Numbered from the stretch's first letter, positions 23,944-32,871 are shown. The stretch is 45,007 bases of DNA from Lysobacter antibioticus (GCF_000731095.1 NZ_JMTZ01000056.1:1-45007); one strand, 5' to 3'. Numbers and translations: made by a program. Notes: generated by a model from the letters alone, not told the origin.

Positions 23944-25554
23944 ATGCAGAGCAGCCCGAGAATGCCCCAAGAGTTCGACTACATCATCGTCGGCGCCGGT
24001 TCGGCCGGTTGCGTGCTGGCCAACCGCCTCAGCGAAGATCCCGACGCCCGAGTGCTGTTGATCGAGGCCGGTCCGCGCGACCGTCATCCCTTCATCCACA
24101 TGCCCGCCGGGCTGGCCAAGCTGGTCGGCAAGAAAGGCGTGAACTGGGATTACGACACCGCCCCGGAGGCGCAGCTCAACCGGCGCGTGCTGTGGTGGCC
24201 GCGCGGCAAGGTGCTCGGCGGTTCCAGCTCGATCAACGCCATGTGCTACATCCGCGGCGTGCCCGGCGACTACGACGACTGGGCCGCGGCCGGCGCCAGC
24301 GGTTGGGGCTGGAGCGACGTGCTGCCCTACTTCCGCCGTTCCGAGCGCAACAGCCGCGGCGACAGCGCCCTGCACGGCAGCCACGGCCCGCTGTACGTCT
24401 CCGACCTGCGTTACACCAATCCGCTGTCGGGCGTTTTCATCGAAGCCGGACAACAGGCCGGCTATGCCGCCAACCCGGATTTCAACGGCCCGAAACAGCA
24501 AGGCTTCGGTCTTTACCAGGTGACCCAGAAGAACGGCGCGCGCTGTTCGAGCGCGGTCGCCTACCTGGACCCGGCGCGCGAACGCCACAACCTGCACATC
24601 GTCACCGGCGCCCTGGTCAACCGCATCACCATCGAACGCGGCCGCGCCACCGGCGTGACCTACAGCGTCGGCGGCCGCGCCTATCATCAGCACGCGACGC
24701 GCGAGGTGCTGCTGAGCGGCGGCGCGATCAATTCGCCGCAGCTGCTGATGCTGTCGGGCATCGGCCCGGCCGAGGAACTGCGCCGGCACGGCATCGAGGT
24801 GCTGCACGACGCGCCGCAGGTCGGGCAGAACCTGCAGGACCATCTCGACATCTGCACCCTGCAGCACTCGACCCGGCGCGTGACCTACGACCGCGTCAGC
24901 GATGTGCGCATCGCCTTCGACTATTACCTGCGCGGCCACAGCGGCCCGGGCAGCAGCAACATCGCCGAAGCCGGCGCCTTCGTGCGTTCGGCGCTGGCGC
25001 CGGACGAGCGCGCCGACATCCAGATGCATTTCGTCCCGGCCATGCTCGACGACCACGGCCGCCACCGCCTGCCCGGCGACGGCTACACCGCCCACGCCTG
25101 CTTCCTGCGTCCGCGCAGTCGCGGCCGCATCGGCCTGGCCAGCGCCAGCGCCGGCGACAAGGCGCGCATCGAAGCCAACTACCTGAGCGATGCGGAAGGC
25201 TTCGACCTGAAGATGATGGTCGAGTGCGCCAAGCTCTCGCGCACCGTGTTCGCGCAGAAGGCCTTCGACCCGTATCGCGGCGCACCGATCTTCCCGGCCC
25301 GCGACGACCTCAGCGACGCCGAGTTGGTCGAGTTCGTCCGCGCCAAGGCCGAGAGCGTCTACCACCCGGTCGGCACCTGTCGCATGGGCGACGACGACGC
25401 CTCGGTGGTCGACTCGCGGCTGCGCGTGCGCGGAGTCGAAGGGCTGCGCGTGGTCGACGCCTCGGTCATGCCGAGCCTGATCGGCGGCAACACCAACGCG
25501 CCGACGATGATGATCGCCGAGCGCGCCTCGGACCTGATCAGCGGGCGCATCTGA
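23944..25554 (+). CDS. GMC-family FAD oxidoreductase (choline/alcohol dehydrogenase type)
   Basis: A 536-residue glucose-methanol-choline oxidoreductase. The FAD-binding GAGSAG is at 17-22, the second FAD signature [14 protein letters not shown] at about 92-105, and GMC signature 2, [17 protein letters not shown], near 259-275. The active-site H-P-V-G-T-C-R-M-G is at 474-482 with the catalytic His474, and GGNTNAP near 514-520 supplies the second active-site residue. It oxidises an alcohol group to an aldehyde or ketone. Choline is one option in the family, but no betB or betI gene is adjacent, so the substrate is open. The start may be ATG 23944 or the ATG at 23962; no strong ribosome binding site decides. 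Confidence 0.93.
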   Translation: MQSSPRMPQEFDYIIVGAGSAGCVLANRLSEDPDARVLLIEAGPRDRHPFIHMPAGLAKLVGKKGVNWDYDTAPEAQLNRRVLWWPRGKVLGGSSSINAMCYIRGVPGDYDDWAAAGASGWGWSDVLPYFRRSERNSRGDSALHGSHGPLYVSDLRYTNPLSGVFIEAGQQAGYAANPDFNGPKQQGFGLYQVTQKNGARCSSAVAYLDPARERHNLHIVTGALVNRITIERGRATGVTYSVGGRAYHQHATREVLLSGGAINSPQLLMLSGIGPAEELRRHGIEVLHDAPQVGQNLQDHLDICTLQHSTRRVTYDRVSDVRIAFDYYLRGHSGPGSSNIAEAGAFVRSALAPDERADIQMHFVPAMLDDHGRHRLPGDGYTAHACFLRPRSRGRIGLASASAGDKARIEANYLSDAEGFDLKMMVECAKLSRTVFAQKAFDPYRGAPIFPARDDLSDAELVEFVRAKAESVYHPVGTCRMGDDDASVVDSRLRVRGVEGLRVVDASVMPSLIGGNTNAPTMMIAERASDLISGRI

Positions 25555-25667
25555 GGCAAGGTGGCGGGCGAATCGGGGCGTCGCGGCACCACCGCGGCGG
25601 CCTGCAGTCGGGCCACCGCAACCGCTCGTCGCCTGCGTCGACAAGTTCCTGAACCAAGCCGCAGCAA

Positions 25668-25694
25668 GGCCTGTTCATCAGGCCATTAAAGCCT
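25668..25694. terminator. Short hairpin in the GMC/serine hydrolase spacer
   Basis: GGCCTG at 25668-25673 pairs with CAGGCC at 25679-25684 around a TTCAT loop; an A/T-rich tail follows. It is a weak candidate terminator for the GMC gene. Another spacer feature is TAGAAT at about 25747, which may be a -10 box for the next gene. Confidence 0.3.
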
Positions 25695-25786
25695 GAAAAA
25701 TCAGAATCCTGAATGCGCTTGTTGTCCAATTCCCTGAGATCGGCGCTAGAATCGTTGTAACCCGGCTCACGCAGGCGCTGCGACCG

Positions 25787-27202
25787 ATGAAACACGACAA
25801 GAATCCGGGCTCGCCCCGGCGGTCACTCAATCCCTGGCGCCTCGGCACGCTCGCTGCCCTGCTGACCTTGACCCTGGGTTCGACCGCACAAACTTCCCTG
25901 CGCTGGCAGAGTCCGCAGCCGCAGGCACCGGTCGCGCGCGCGCAAGGTTTCGACGGCACGCTCGCGCCGGGCCAGCACATCGTCTCGGCGCAGAATCCCG
26001 CCGGCCGCGTGTTGCCGCTCGCCAGCGATTTCGACGTCCGCCAATTCGAGGCGATGGCGCAGCAGCTCGTCGCCGACCAACGCATTCCGGGCATGGCCAT
26101 GGCGGTCGTGCACAACGGCCAGGTTCTCAGCGCGCGCGGCTACGGCATCACCGACGTGCGCAACGCCGAGCCGATCGACGCCCACACCGTGTTCCGCCTG
26201 GCCTCGCTGTCGAAGAGCTTCGCCGGCACTCTGACCGGCCTGCTCGTCAACGACGGCACCCTGCGTTGGGACAGCAAGCTGGTCGATTACATGCCCAGCT
26301 TTCAGTTGGTCGATCCGAACGCCGCGCGCCAGATCACCGTCGCCGACCTGCTCAGCCATCGCGTCGGCCTGACCCACAACACCTACGACCGCGATCTGGA
26401 AAACTACGCCGACTACCGCGTGCTCACCCAGAAGCTGGCCTATGCGCCGATGACCTGCCAGCCGGGCACCTGCTACGGCTACCAGAACATCGCCTTCAGC
26501 CTGATCGGCGACGTCGTGTTCGCCGCGACCGGCGACTTCTACAGCCAGGAAGTGCAGCGCCGCCTGTTCAAGCCGCTCGGCATGAACGACGCCAGTCTCG
26601 GCCTGGAAGGCATCACCGCCAGCGCGCGCTGGGCCCGTCCGCACGTGCGCGCTCGCGGCGGCTGGGCCTCGCTGACGCCGAAGCCGACCTATTACCAACT
26701 GCCGCCGGCCGCCGGCGTCAACGCCAGCGCCAGCGACATGGCGCAGTGGCTGATCGCCCAGACCGGCCACCGCCCCGACGTGCTGCCGCTGCCCTTGCTG
26801 GCGACGCTGCACCAGCCCTTGGTCGACACCCCGACCGAGATCCGCGGTTCGAGCTGGCGCCGTCAGCGCCTGAGCTCGGCGGGCTACGCCCTGGGCTGGC
26901 GCGTCTACGACTACGCCGGCCACCGCATGGTGTTCCATGCCGGCGCGGTGCAGGGTTATCGCGGCGTGGTCGCACTGCTGCCCGAACGCGACCTCGGCAT
27001 CGCCCTGCTGTGGAACAGCGAAAGCGGTTTGCCGACCGGCCTGCTGCCGACGATCCTTGATCGCGCCATCGGCCTGCCGCCGGAGCGCTGGATCGATGTC
27101 GGCTTCGACGACCCGGGTCTGTACGCCGCCGAGTCCAACCCGACCCAGCAGCGCGATCCCAACGGCAGCAACGCGCAGAAATCGACCGCCGCGCCGCGCT
27201 GA
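25787..27202 (+). CDS. Exported serine hydrolase, class C beta-lactamase-related
   Basis: A 471-residue protein with a basic N-terminus and hydrophobic segment (about 18-34), probably a signal peptide or signal anchor. The catalytic motifs are intact: S140-L-S-K143, Y232-Q-N234 and H384-A-G386. The HxG third motif is typical of the class C-related esterases and D-amino-acid peptidases rather than true beta-lactamases. Cys224 and Cys229 could form a disulfide. It is not closely related to the serine hydrolase at 12622. A strong terminator lies 38 bp after the stop. Location is the periplasm; the substrate is unknown. Confidence 0.88.
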   Translation: MKHDKNPGSPRRSLNPWRLGTLAALLTLTLGSTAQTSLRWQSPQPQAPVARAQGFDGTLAPGQHIVSAQNPAGRVLPLASDFDVRQFEAMAQQLVADQRIPGMAMAVVHNGQVLSARGYGITDVRNAEPIDAHTVFRLASLSKSFAGTLTGLLVNDGTLRWDSKLVDYMPSFQLVDPNAARQITVADLLSHRVGLTHNTYDRDLENYADYRVLTQKLAYAPMTCQPGTCYGYQNIAFSLIGDVVFAATGDFYSQEVQRRLFKPLGMNDASLGLEGITASARWARPHVRARGGWASLTPKPTYYQLPPAAGVNASASDMAQWLIAQTGHRPDVLPLPLLATLHQPLVDTPTEIRGSSWRRQRLSSAGYALGWRVYDYAGHRMVFHAGAVQGYRGVVALLPERDLGIALLWNSESGLPTGLLPTILDRAIGLPPERWIDVGFDDPGLYAAESNPTQQRDPNGSNAQKSTAAPR

Positions 27203-27239
27203 GGCGCGAGCGCACCACCGGCGCGACCGGTGGCCGGAT

Positions 27240-27279
27240 ACGCAACGGGCCGAGGCAATGCCGCGGCCCGTTGCGTTTC
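27240..27279 (+). terminator. Terminator after serine hydrolase
   Basis: ACGCAACGGGCC at 27240-27251 pairs perfectly with GGCCCGTTGCGT at 27265-27276, loop of 13 bases. A short TT tail follows. It could also serve the convergent SRPBCC gene. Confidence 0.7.
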
Positions 27280-27367
27280 GAGCTGGGTGCGTGTCGATGG
27301 CGCGACCGAGTTTCAAACCCGCTGGCGCGGCCCGAACGCGGGCCGCTCGCCGATCACAGGCTCGCCG

Positions 27368-27901
27368 TCAGCGCGGCTGTTGTTCGAGCACCCGCTTGAG
27401 CTTGGCCAGGCCCTTGTCGTAGTCCTTGCCGACCATCTTGTCGAGCACCAGACCGAACCAGCGCGAGACCAGATTGTTGCCGTGCGCGCTGTCGAGCGAC
27501 CAAGTCACGCGGGTGCCGTCGCCCTCGGCCTTGAGGTCGAAGGTGCCGACCGCCTGGGTGCCGTCGAAGTCGAGCGCATTGACGACCTTCTGCTGCGGCA
27601 CCGACTCGGCGATGCGCTGGCTGCCCTTGCCGACCTTCACGCCCTCCCAGGCAAGCGACGCGCCGACACCGGCTTCGGGACCGCTGTAGACGTACTTCGC
27701 GGTCGGCTCCAGCTCGTACCACGGCGACCACTCGTTGAAGCGCTTGTAGGAATCGAGCATGGCGTGGACTTCGCCGGGCGGCCGGTCGATCGCGATCGAT
27801 CGTTCGACGTGGGTCTTGTCCGGCAGCAGGAAGCCGCCGACCACGAACACCAGAGCGAGCAGTACGACGAGATACAGCAATCCCTTCAGCAAGGCTTTCA
27901 T
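27368..27901 (-). CDS. Membrane-anchored SRPBCC (START-like) family protein
   Basis: A 177-residue protein. One hydrophobic helix (about 5-26) at the N-terminus is followed by a polyketide-cyclase/START-like SRPBCC domain beginning HVERSIAIDRPPGEVHAML and containing NEWSPWYELEPT, GVGASLAWEG and the long C-terminal helix LVSRWFGLVLDKMVGKDYDKGLAKLKRVL. This family binds hydrophobic ligands. ATG at 27901 is used because the upstream in-frame stretch is Arg-rich repeat DNA. No operon partner is visible. No specific function can be assigned. Confidence 0.85.
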   Translation of the reverse strand: MKALLKGLLYLVVLLALVFVVGGFLLPDKTHVERSIAIDRPPGEVHAMLDSYKRFNEWSPWYELEPTAKYVYSGPEAGVGASLAWEGVKVGKGSQRIAESVPQQKVVNALDFDGTQAVGTFDLKAEGDGTRVTWSLDSAHGNNLVSRWFGLVLDKMVGKDYDKGLAKLKRVLEQQPR

Positions 27902-28150
27902 GGCGCTTCCCGGGCATTGGACCAGGCCCGATCCTAACCGCTGCCGCGGCGATCGGAAGCGGTTGCGGCGAGCTCGCCGACGAGAGGCGCGCGGCGCGGC
28001 ATGGGAGCGCAGCCGCGCCGCCCAGCGGTCGTCACTCCGAGACGGCGGGTTCGGCCTGGCTTTGGCTGAGTCCGACGGCAGGGGCTTCCCTCGGCAGAAC
28101 GCTGAAGTCTCTGGATCGCCGCCTTCGCGGGGATGACGGCTGGGAACACG

Positions 28151-28372
28151 CGCAAAGGCGCGAGCCGGTGGCTGGGAAGTCTTTCGCCCACCCGGCCCTC
28201 GCGCACAGCGCTCGGGCGTTCGCAAAGGCGCGAGCCAATGGCTGGGAAGTCTTTCGCCCGCCCGGCCCAAGGCGGGAGCCGGTGGCTGGGAAGTCTTTCG
28301 CCCGCCCGGCCCTCGCGCACAGCGCTCGGGCGTTCGTCGAAGCGCGAGCCAGTGGCTCGCAAGCGCTTCGCC
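28151..28372. repeat. Tandem cluster of a 70-bp interspersed repeat (about 3-4 copies)
   Basis: Units start at about 28151, 28221, 28268 and 28337. Each contains GCGAGCC..TGGCTGGGAAG and then TCTTTCGCCCGCCCGGCC, and in the longer copies CTCGCGCACAGCGCTCGGGC. The third unit is partly truncated at its left and the fourth is divergent (AGTGGCTCGCAAGCG). The same family occurs once at about 9676-9742. Long reading frames across it are an effect of repeat composition. It is not a CRISPR: there are no unique spacers. Confidence 0.85.
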
Positions 28373-28380
28373 TCACCCCC

Positions 28381-28420
28381 AAAAAAAAACTCTCCCCCCG
28401 CCTGGGCTGCGGGGAGAGAG
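28381..28420 (-). terminator. Rho-independent terminator of the histone-like gene
   Basis: Read on the minus strand, CTCTCCCC (28418-28411) pairs with GGGGAGAG (28397-28390) and a run of nine T follows (28389-28381). It lies about 33 bp after the histone stop. This is among the clearest intrinsic terminators in the window. Confidence 0.9.
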
Positions 28421-28452
28421 CTTGATTACGGCTTAATCGGGGTTTTTCTTAT

Positions 28453-28914
28453 TTAGATCAGCGGAGCCGGGGTGGCCGGCAACGCAGCTGCAGCCTTGGA
28501 CTTGCGGGCCTTCTTGGCGGCCTTCTTCGGGGCCTTCTTGGCGGCCTTCTTAGCAGTCTTCTTGGCGGCCTTCTTGGCAGTCTTCTTGGCAGCCTTCTTC
28601 GGAGCCTTCTTAGCCGCCTTCTTGGCGGTCTTCTTGGCGGCCTTCTTCACAGCCTTCTTGGCGGTCTTCTTGGTCGCCTTCTTGGCTGCCTTCTTAGCAG
28701 TCTTCTTGGTCGCCTTCTTCGCAGTCTTCTTGGCCGTCTTCTTGGTGGCCTTGCGTGCGGTCTTCTTGGCGGCCTTCTTCACGGTCTTCTTGGCTGCCTT
28801 CTTGGCGGTCTTCTTGGTGGCCTTCTTGGCAACCTTCTTCGCGCCAGCTTTCTTGACAGCCTTCTTCGTCGCCTTCTTGGCGGCGGACTTCTTAGCAGCT
28901 TTCTTAACGGCCAT
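28453..28914 (-). CDS. Histone H1-like Lys/Ala-rich DNA-binding protein
   Basis: A 153-residue protein made almost entirely of K-K-A-x and A-K-K-x(T/A/V) repeats, in the style of the C-terminal tail of eukaryotic H1 and bacterial HctB-like proteins. Only the last 14 residues, starting KSKAAAALPATP, deviate. It is expected to bind and compact DNA without sequence specificity. The start ATG at 28914 is followed by AVKKAAKKSAAKK. The repeat count can vary between strains by slippage, as the DNA is a run of near-identical GCCTTCTT words. Upstream is a large gene-free region. A strong terminator follows. Family identity is clear; precise cellular role is not. Confidence 0.93.
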   Translation of the reverse strand: MAVKKAAKKSAAKKATKKAVKKAGAKKVAKKATKKTAKKAAKKTVKKAAKKTARKATKKTAKKTAKKATKKTAKKAAKKATKKTAKKAVKKAAKKTAKKAAKKAPKKAAKKTAKKAAKKTAKKAAKKAPKKAAKKARKSKAAAALPATPAPLI

Positions 28915-30497
28915 GGTATGGCTCCTCGTCAGTGGTGATCAGGGATTGATCAGTGGTGGTGCGGTAAGCCCAGTGGAAAGGGACTCTGTGAAGACAGAGC
29001 CGCGGGAGTCGGACCCGCGTGCAACCGCCGACGCGCACTGCGCGCCGGAACGGATCGGGGATCGCATCCGGCCGCAGGCGCGGCGGGACCGATGGCGCAT
29101 CCGCCCGGAAGGCGGACGGAGGGGGCCGCAAAGGGGCGCGGCCAAACAAAAACCCGGCCCGCCGAACGCGAACCGGGTTGCTTGGAACAGGACGCCAACG
29201 ATGTCATCTGGGTTTTGGATGTCATCGGCGAAGAGAGTGCGGTCAACATTTCTGCAGAGGAAGCGAATCCTGCGTCCACCGTTTTGACTGTCCGGGCGGA
29301 GGTCCGTTTTGTGCTGCATGTTGTCGCGCTGGGTTTTCTCACTCTCGTCTGCAGGAAACGTCTGCTGGGCGAAACCTAATCACGCTTTTTCATACTGTCA
29401 ACAACCGAGCCTATTTTTTTTCCGGGCCGCCCGCCCGGACGGCGGCGGCATCGGCGGCGCACGCCTTCGTCGAGTGCGCGCGCGCGCATCCGACCGATTC
29501 GCGATGCGTTTCTTTCGACATCGCTGAAACCCAAGCGTGGCGCGGGTTTCGGCGATGCGATGTTTTTTCGCGCGGAGTTTTTTCGATAACGCGCATCGCC
29601 GCGCGAGGCTATCGAAGGCGATCTGCGAAGGCGAATCCGGAAGAAAAAATTCCGGTCCGCGACGGCCGCGGATTTCGCGTCGCACAAGCCGAATTGCGCG
29701 AAACTGCGCGAACCGTTTTCGGCCTCCGGCGACGTTCGACGACCGCCTCGTCGGAGCGACGAGCATGCCGACGCGACGACTCACTCGCTCGAACGACGGC
29801 GACGAACGACGTCGCCGAGCATGTGTGCCTGCACCTCGGCGGCACCGACGAACGGCAACGCCGGCATGCGCGGCGACGACCGTTCGTCTGCCGAGGTCGC
29901 CGCGCTCACGCCTCGACGCGGTGCGAACGCGGCGAAGTGGAAAGCGTTTTCCGGCAGCCGCGACGACCGACCCGACGACCGCACCCGGCATTCGCCGACG
30001 GCATCGCCGGTCCGCCGCGACGATTCGCCGGCTCGCAAAAAACGCTTGTTTTCAGCACTTCGGCGTTGCACGCATCGATCGCGCGGGACTCGGTCCAATG
30101 CCTCGACGAGCACGGTAAGGGTCGCATCGCGCCGGTCTCGACCGCGCTGCTGCGAGTCGGCGCGAGCGGTAGCGAAGGCCGGCGACGCGAGGTTCGCGGC
30201 GAGCGAGCGGCGGGCTCTTCACATCGAGTCCACGCGTCGCGCTCGGACGTCGCGTCGGGGCGAGGCACCGTCGTCGGGCGGGTTCGCGACGGCGCAACCG
30301 GGTTCCGGCAAACCGACGACGCGCGCGACGGCATCGATGGCGTCGCGACGTCGACCGCCACCGGAACGCATCGGCCGATCTCCGGTTCGCCGTCGGCTCA
30401 ACGCCGCCTCGTCGCTCCACATCGACCGCTCGTCGGCCGCGTGCCGGGCGCCGCGGCGAAGCCGGAGTCGAACGCACGCGCCGCCACCGCGCCGCCC
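28915..30497. other. Large region (about 1.6 kb) without a convincing gene
   Basis: Between the histone start and the gcvH terminator, no frame shows a ribosome binding site together with a recognisable or globular protein. Overlapping open frames exist on both strands but are Arg-rich in every frame, an effect of composition. The stretch 28915-29400 should hold the histone promoter and an orphan minus-strand terminator. The tract 29400-30490 is unusually rich in TCG/CGA words with isolated A- or T-runs (29407-29413, 29564-29568, 29577-29582, 29642-29648, 30037-30043). I cannot identify a function for it. Confidence 0.6.
29144..29179 (-). terminator. Orphan minus-strand terminator, possible 3' end of a small RNA
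   Basis: On the minus strand AACCCGG (29179-29173) pairs with CCGGGTT (29157-29151), followed by TTTGTTT. No known gene ends here: the next gene on this strand upstream is gcvH, which has its own terminator 1.3 kb earlier. A short RNA transcribed from about 29400 leftwards is therefore possible. Confidence 0.55.
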
Positions 30498-30558
30498 AAA
30501 ACGAAAACGGGGAGCGGAGAGCCGGCTGCCGCGATCGCGGTCCGGTTCTGCGCTCCCC
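30498..30558 (-). terminator. Long-stem terminator of gcvH
   Basis: On the minus strand GGGGAGCG (30558-30551) pairs with CGCTCCCC (30516-30509). Internal segments (AGA/TCT, CCGG/CCGG and CCGCGATCGCGG) extend the stem. It is followed by GTTTTCGTTTT (30508-30498). It starts about 42 bp after the gcvH stop and ends the gcv transcript. Confidence 0.85.
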
Positions 30559-30600
30559 GCTGCCGCCGCCCTCAGGGCGACGGTGCCGGATCGGCTGGGA

Positions 30601-30996
30601 TCAGTGGTCGTCTTCTTCGAGCAGCTCGGCGTAGTCGTCCGGAGCGAGCAGTTCGTTGAGCTGGTCCGGCTCGTCGATCTCGACGGTGAAGATCCAGCCC
30701 TCGCCGTAGGCGTCTTCGTTGATCGTTTCCGGCTTGTCCGCCAGCGCGGCGTTGACCGCGGTCACGGTGCCGGAGACAGGCGAATAGACGTCGGAGGCGG
30801 CCTTGACCGACTCGACCACCGCCGAGGCGGTGCCGGCTTCGACGCGGTCGCCGATGTTCGGCAGTTCGACGTAGACCAGGTCGCCGAGCAGGCCTTGGGC
30901 ATGGTCGGAGATACCGACCGTGACTTTGCCGTCGCCTTCGACGCGGGCCCACTCGTGGGATTTCATAAACTTCAGATCGCCGGGGATTTCACTCAT
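30601..30996 (-). CDS. gcvH: Glycine cleavage system H protein
   Basis: A 131-residue lipoyl carrier protein that moves the aminomethyl group between the P, T and L proteins in the glycine cleavage complex. The lipoylated Lys is K65 in the motif [12 protein letters not shown]. The N-terminus ([22 protein letters not shown]) and C-terminus ([10 protein letters not shown]...[14 protein letters not shown]) match the family at normal length. It is 103 bp downstream of the isomerase gene and ends in a strong terminator. gcvP is not adjacent in the window. Confidence 0.97.
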   Translation of the reverse strand: MSEIPGDLKFMKSHEWARVEGDGKVTVGISDHAQGLLGDLVYVELPNIGDRVEAGTASAVVESVKAASDVYSPVSGTVTAVNAALADKPETINEDAYGEGWIFTVEIDEPDQLNELLAPDDYAELLEEDDH

Positions 30997-31099
30997 GGCA
31001 GGCCTCGAACGTGACGGGAGCGGCTGGTAATGGCGGGTAGTTTAACGATGCGGGCGCGACATGCCACAGGGGCGGCGGCCGGGAGGGCGACGGGCGCGT

Positions 31100-31735
31100 T
31101 CAACTCGCCCTCCCGCCGTCGCCGATCCGGTACGGCGCGCGAGCGCTGAGCAGCGCCTCGCGCAGCGCCTCGACGCGATCCTGGCCCCAGAACGGTTCGC
31201 CGTGCAGCACGTAGCCGGGCAGGCCCGGCAGGTCGGCGGCGATCGCCTGTGCGGTGTAATCCCGATAGCGCGCGGCGACTTCGGCGGTCTCGGCGGCGGC
31301 GATCGTCGCCTCCGCATCGTGACCGTGATCGCGCAACAGGCGCGCGACCGTGTCGCGATCGGCCAGGTCCTGGTCGTGCGCCCAGATCGCCCGGAACGCG
31401 GCGTCCATGTAGGCGGCCGGATCGGCGCCGGCCTCGACCAGGGCGATCGCGCAGCGATCGGCCAGGCCGGGATCGACCGGGAAGAACTTCGGCGCCAGGT
31501 TCAAGGGCAGCGCGCGCTGCTCGCGTGCGCGCTGCAACTCGTACAGACGGTAACGCTGCCGGGCCGGCGCGCGTTGGCCGAGCGGCAGGCCGCCGTTGGC
31601 GGCGAACAGCTCGAAGATGCGCACCGGCTTGTAGACCAGGCGCGCACCGCTCGCCTGCGCCGCCTCGAGCACGGCGGCGTGCCCGAGGTAGGCATAGGGC
31701 GAGATCAGGCTGAAGTAGTAGTCGACGAAGACCAT
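31100..31735 (-). CDS. DsbA-like 2-hydroxychromene-2-carboxylate isomerase family protein
   Basis: A 211-residue protein with the thioredoxin/GST-kappa fold. It begins VFVDYYFSLISPYAYLGH, where S9 or nearby Ser replaces the redox CxxC, and has the KPVRIFELFAANGG stretch, PKFFPVDP, then the long helical insertion with AFRAIWAHDQDLADRDTVARLL, and C-terminal LPGLPGYVLHGEPFWGQDRVEAL. The cis-Pro loop is in LPGYVLHGEPFWGQDR. Known members isomerise 2-hydroxychromene-2-carboxylate in naphthalene breakdown with glutathione. There are no other such genes here, so it probably handles some other glutathione adduct. It lies only 14 bp after gcvT, so it is most likely co-transcribed with it. Confidence 0.9.
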   Translation of the reverse strand: MVFVDYYFSLISPYAYLGHAAVLEAAQASGARLVYKPVRIFELFAANGGLPLGQRAPARQRYRLYELQRAREQRALPLNLAPKFFPVDPGLADRCAIALVEAGADPAAYMDAAFRAIWAHDQDLADRDTVARLLRDHGHDAEATIAAAETAEVAARYRDYTAQAIAADLPGLPGYVLHGEPFWGQDRVEALREALLSARAPYRIGDGGRAS

Positions 31736-31749
31736 GGCCGAGGCGTCGG

Positions 31750-32871
31750 TCAGACCAGCACGCCGTCCTGGGCCTGGCCGTCGCGCACGAACGGGAACTT
31801 CACCACCCGCACCGGCACTTCCTTGCCGCGGATGTCGACGCGGACGTTACCGGCGCTGCCGAGCGGAATCTCTCCGGCCGGCACGCGCGCGAACGCGATC
31901 GACTTGTTCAGCGTCGGCGAGAAGGTGCCCGAGAGGATCTCGCCCTCGCCGTGCGCGGTCAGCACTTTCTGGCCGTGGCGCAGCACGCCCTTCTCGTCCA
32001 TGACCAGGCCGATCATCTGGCGCGCGGCGCCGCTGGCCTTGAGCTGCTCGAGCGGCTGGCGGCCGATGAAGTCGCGGCCTTCGTCGAGGGCGATGGTCCA
32101 GGCCAACGCGGCTTCGTACGGCGACACGCTGTCGTCCATGTCCTGGCCGTAGAGGTTCATGCCGGCTTCCAGGCGCAGGGTGTCGCGCGCGCCGAGACCG
32201 GCCGGCTTCACGCCAGCGGCGAGCAGCGCATCCCACAGCGCGACCGCCCGGTCTTCCGGCACGACCACTTCGAAACCGTCTTCGCCGGTGTAGCCGGTGC
32301 GGGCGACGAACAGCTCGATGCCGTCGGCGGTCCGGGCCTGCCCGGCGACGAACTTGCCGAGCTTGCCAACGCGGGCGCGGTCTTCCTCGCGCAGCAGGCC
32401 GATCAGCTTGTCGCGCGCGCTCGGGCCCTGCACCGCGATCATCGCCAGTTCCGGACGCTCCTTGACCTCGACGCCGAAGGCCTTGGCCTGCTCGCCGATC
32501 CAGGCCAGGTCTTTTTCGCGGGTGGCGGCGTTGACCACCAGACGGAAGAATTCTTCCTCGAGGAAATACACGATCAGGTCGTCGATGACGCCGCCCTGCG
32601 GATTGAGCATGCAGGTGTACAGCGCCTTGCCCGACTTCTGCAGCTTGTCGACCGAATTGGCGACCAGGTGGCGCAGGAACTCGCGCACGCGCGCGCCGCG
32701 CAGGTCGACCACGGTCATGTGGCTGACGTCGAACATGCCGGCGTCGCGACGCACCTGGTGATGCTCTTCGATCTGCGAGCCGTAGCTGATCGGCATGTCC
32801 CAGCCGCCGAAATCCACCATCTTGGCGCCGAGTGCGCGATGGGCGTCGTTGAGGATGGTCTTCTGGCTCAT
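31750..32871 (-). CDS. gcvT: Aminomethyltransferase, glycine cleavage system T protein
   Basis: A 373-residue tetrahydrofolate-dependent enzyme that releases ammonia from the aminomethyl group on GcvH and makes 5,10-methylene-THF. The family blocks are plain: [21 protein letters not shown] near 18-38, [44 protein letters not shown], the [13 protein letters not shown] folate-pocket stretch near 193-205, and [25 protein letters not shown]. Full length. It begins the operon gcvT - isomerase - gcvH. I looked for a glycine riboswitch in the leader (32872-33000) and did not see a convincing one. Confidence 0.97.
   Translation of the reverse strand: MSQKTILNDAHRALGAKMVDFGGWDMPISYGSQIEEHHQVRRDAGMFDVSHMTVVDLRGARVREFLRHLVANSVDKLQKSGKALYTCMLNPQGGVIDDLIVYFLEEEFFRLVVNAATREKDLAWIGEQAKAFGVEVKERPELAMIAVQGPSARDKLIGLLREEDRARVGKLGKFVAGQARTADGIELFVARTGYTGEDGFEVVVPEDRAVALWDALLAAGVKPAGLGARDTLRLEAGMNLYGQDMDDSVSPYEAALAWTIALDEGRDFIGRQPLEQLKASGAARQMIGLVMDEKGVLRHGQKVLTAHGEGEILSGTFSPTLNKSIAFARVPAGEIPLGSAGNVRVDIRGKEVPVRVVKFPFVRDGQAQDGVLV

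Larger units (their letters stand above)
27902..28452. other. Gene-free spacer with repeat cluster
   Basis: This 551-bp spacer has no supported gene. Its right half is the tandem repeat cluster and the histone terminator described separately. The left part (27902-28140) is low-identity DNA with words such as GCTGAAGTCTCTGG that also occur near 9650. Confidence 0.5.

Noticed and set aside
21430-25644. A 1404-codon open frame on the minus strand spanning four genes
   Set aside because: Only its C-terminal part (from 22320 down) is the real metallophosphoesterase. The rest is antisense or out of frame to the GMC and transporter genes and has high-GC shadow composition.
25787-27202. Second copy of the same serine hydrolase as at 12622
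   Set aside because: Apart from catalytic motifs the two proteins have different surroundings, length and third motif (HAG versus HADG), so they are distant family members, not duplicates.
28151-28372. CRISPR-like array
   Set aside because: Units are about 70 bp and adjoining with no unique 30-40-bp spacers, and no cas genes are near.
28472-29287. A 271-codon plus-strand frame with FLAAFLAVFL repeats, resembling a membrane protein
   Set aside because: It is the antisense of the Lys/Ala histone-like repeats; hydrophobic residues come from the reverse complement of AAG and GCC codons.
29019-30659. A 546-codon plus-strand frame in the gene-free tract
   Set aside because: Arg/Ser/Thr-rich with no domain, no ribosome binding site, runs into gcvH antisense, and other frames in the tract are just as open. 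Treated as composition effect.
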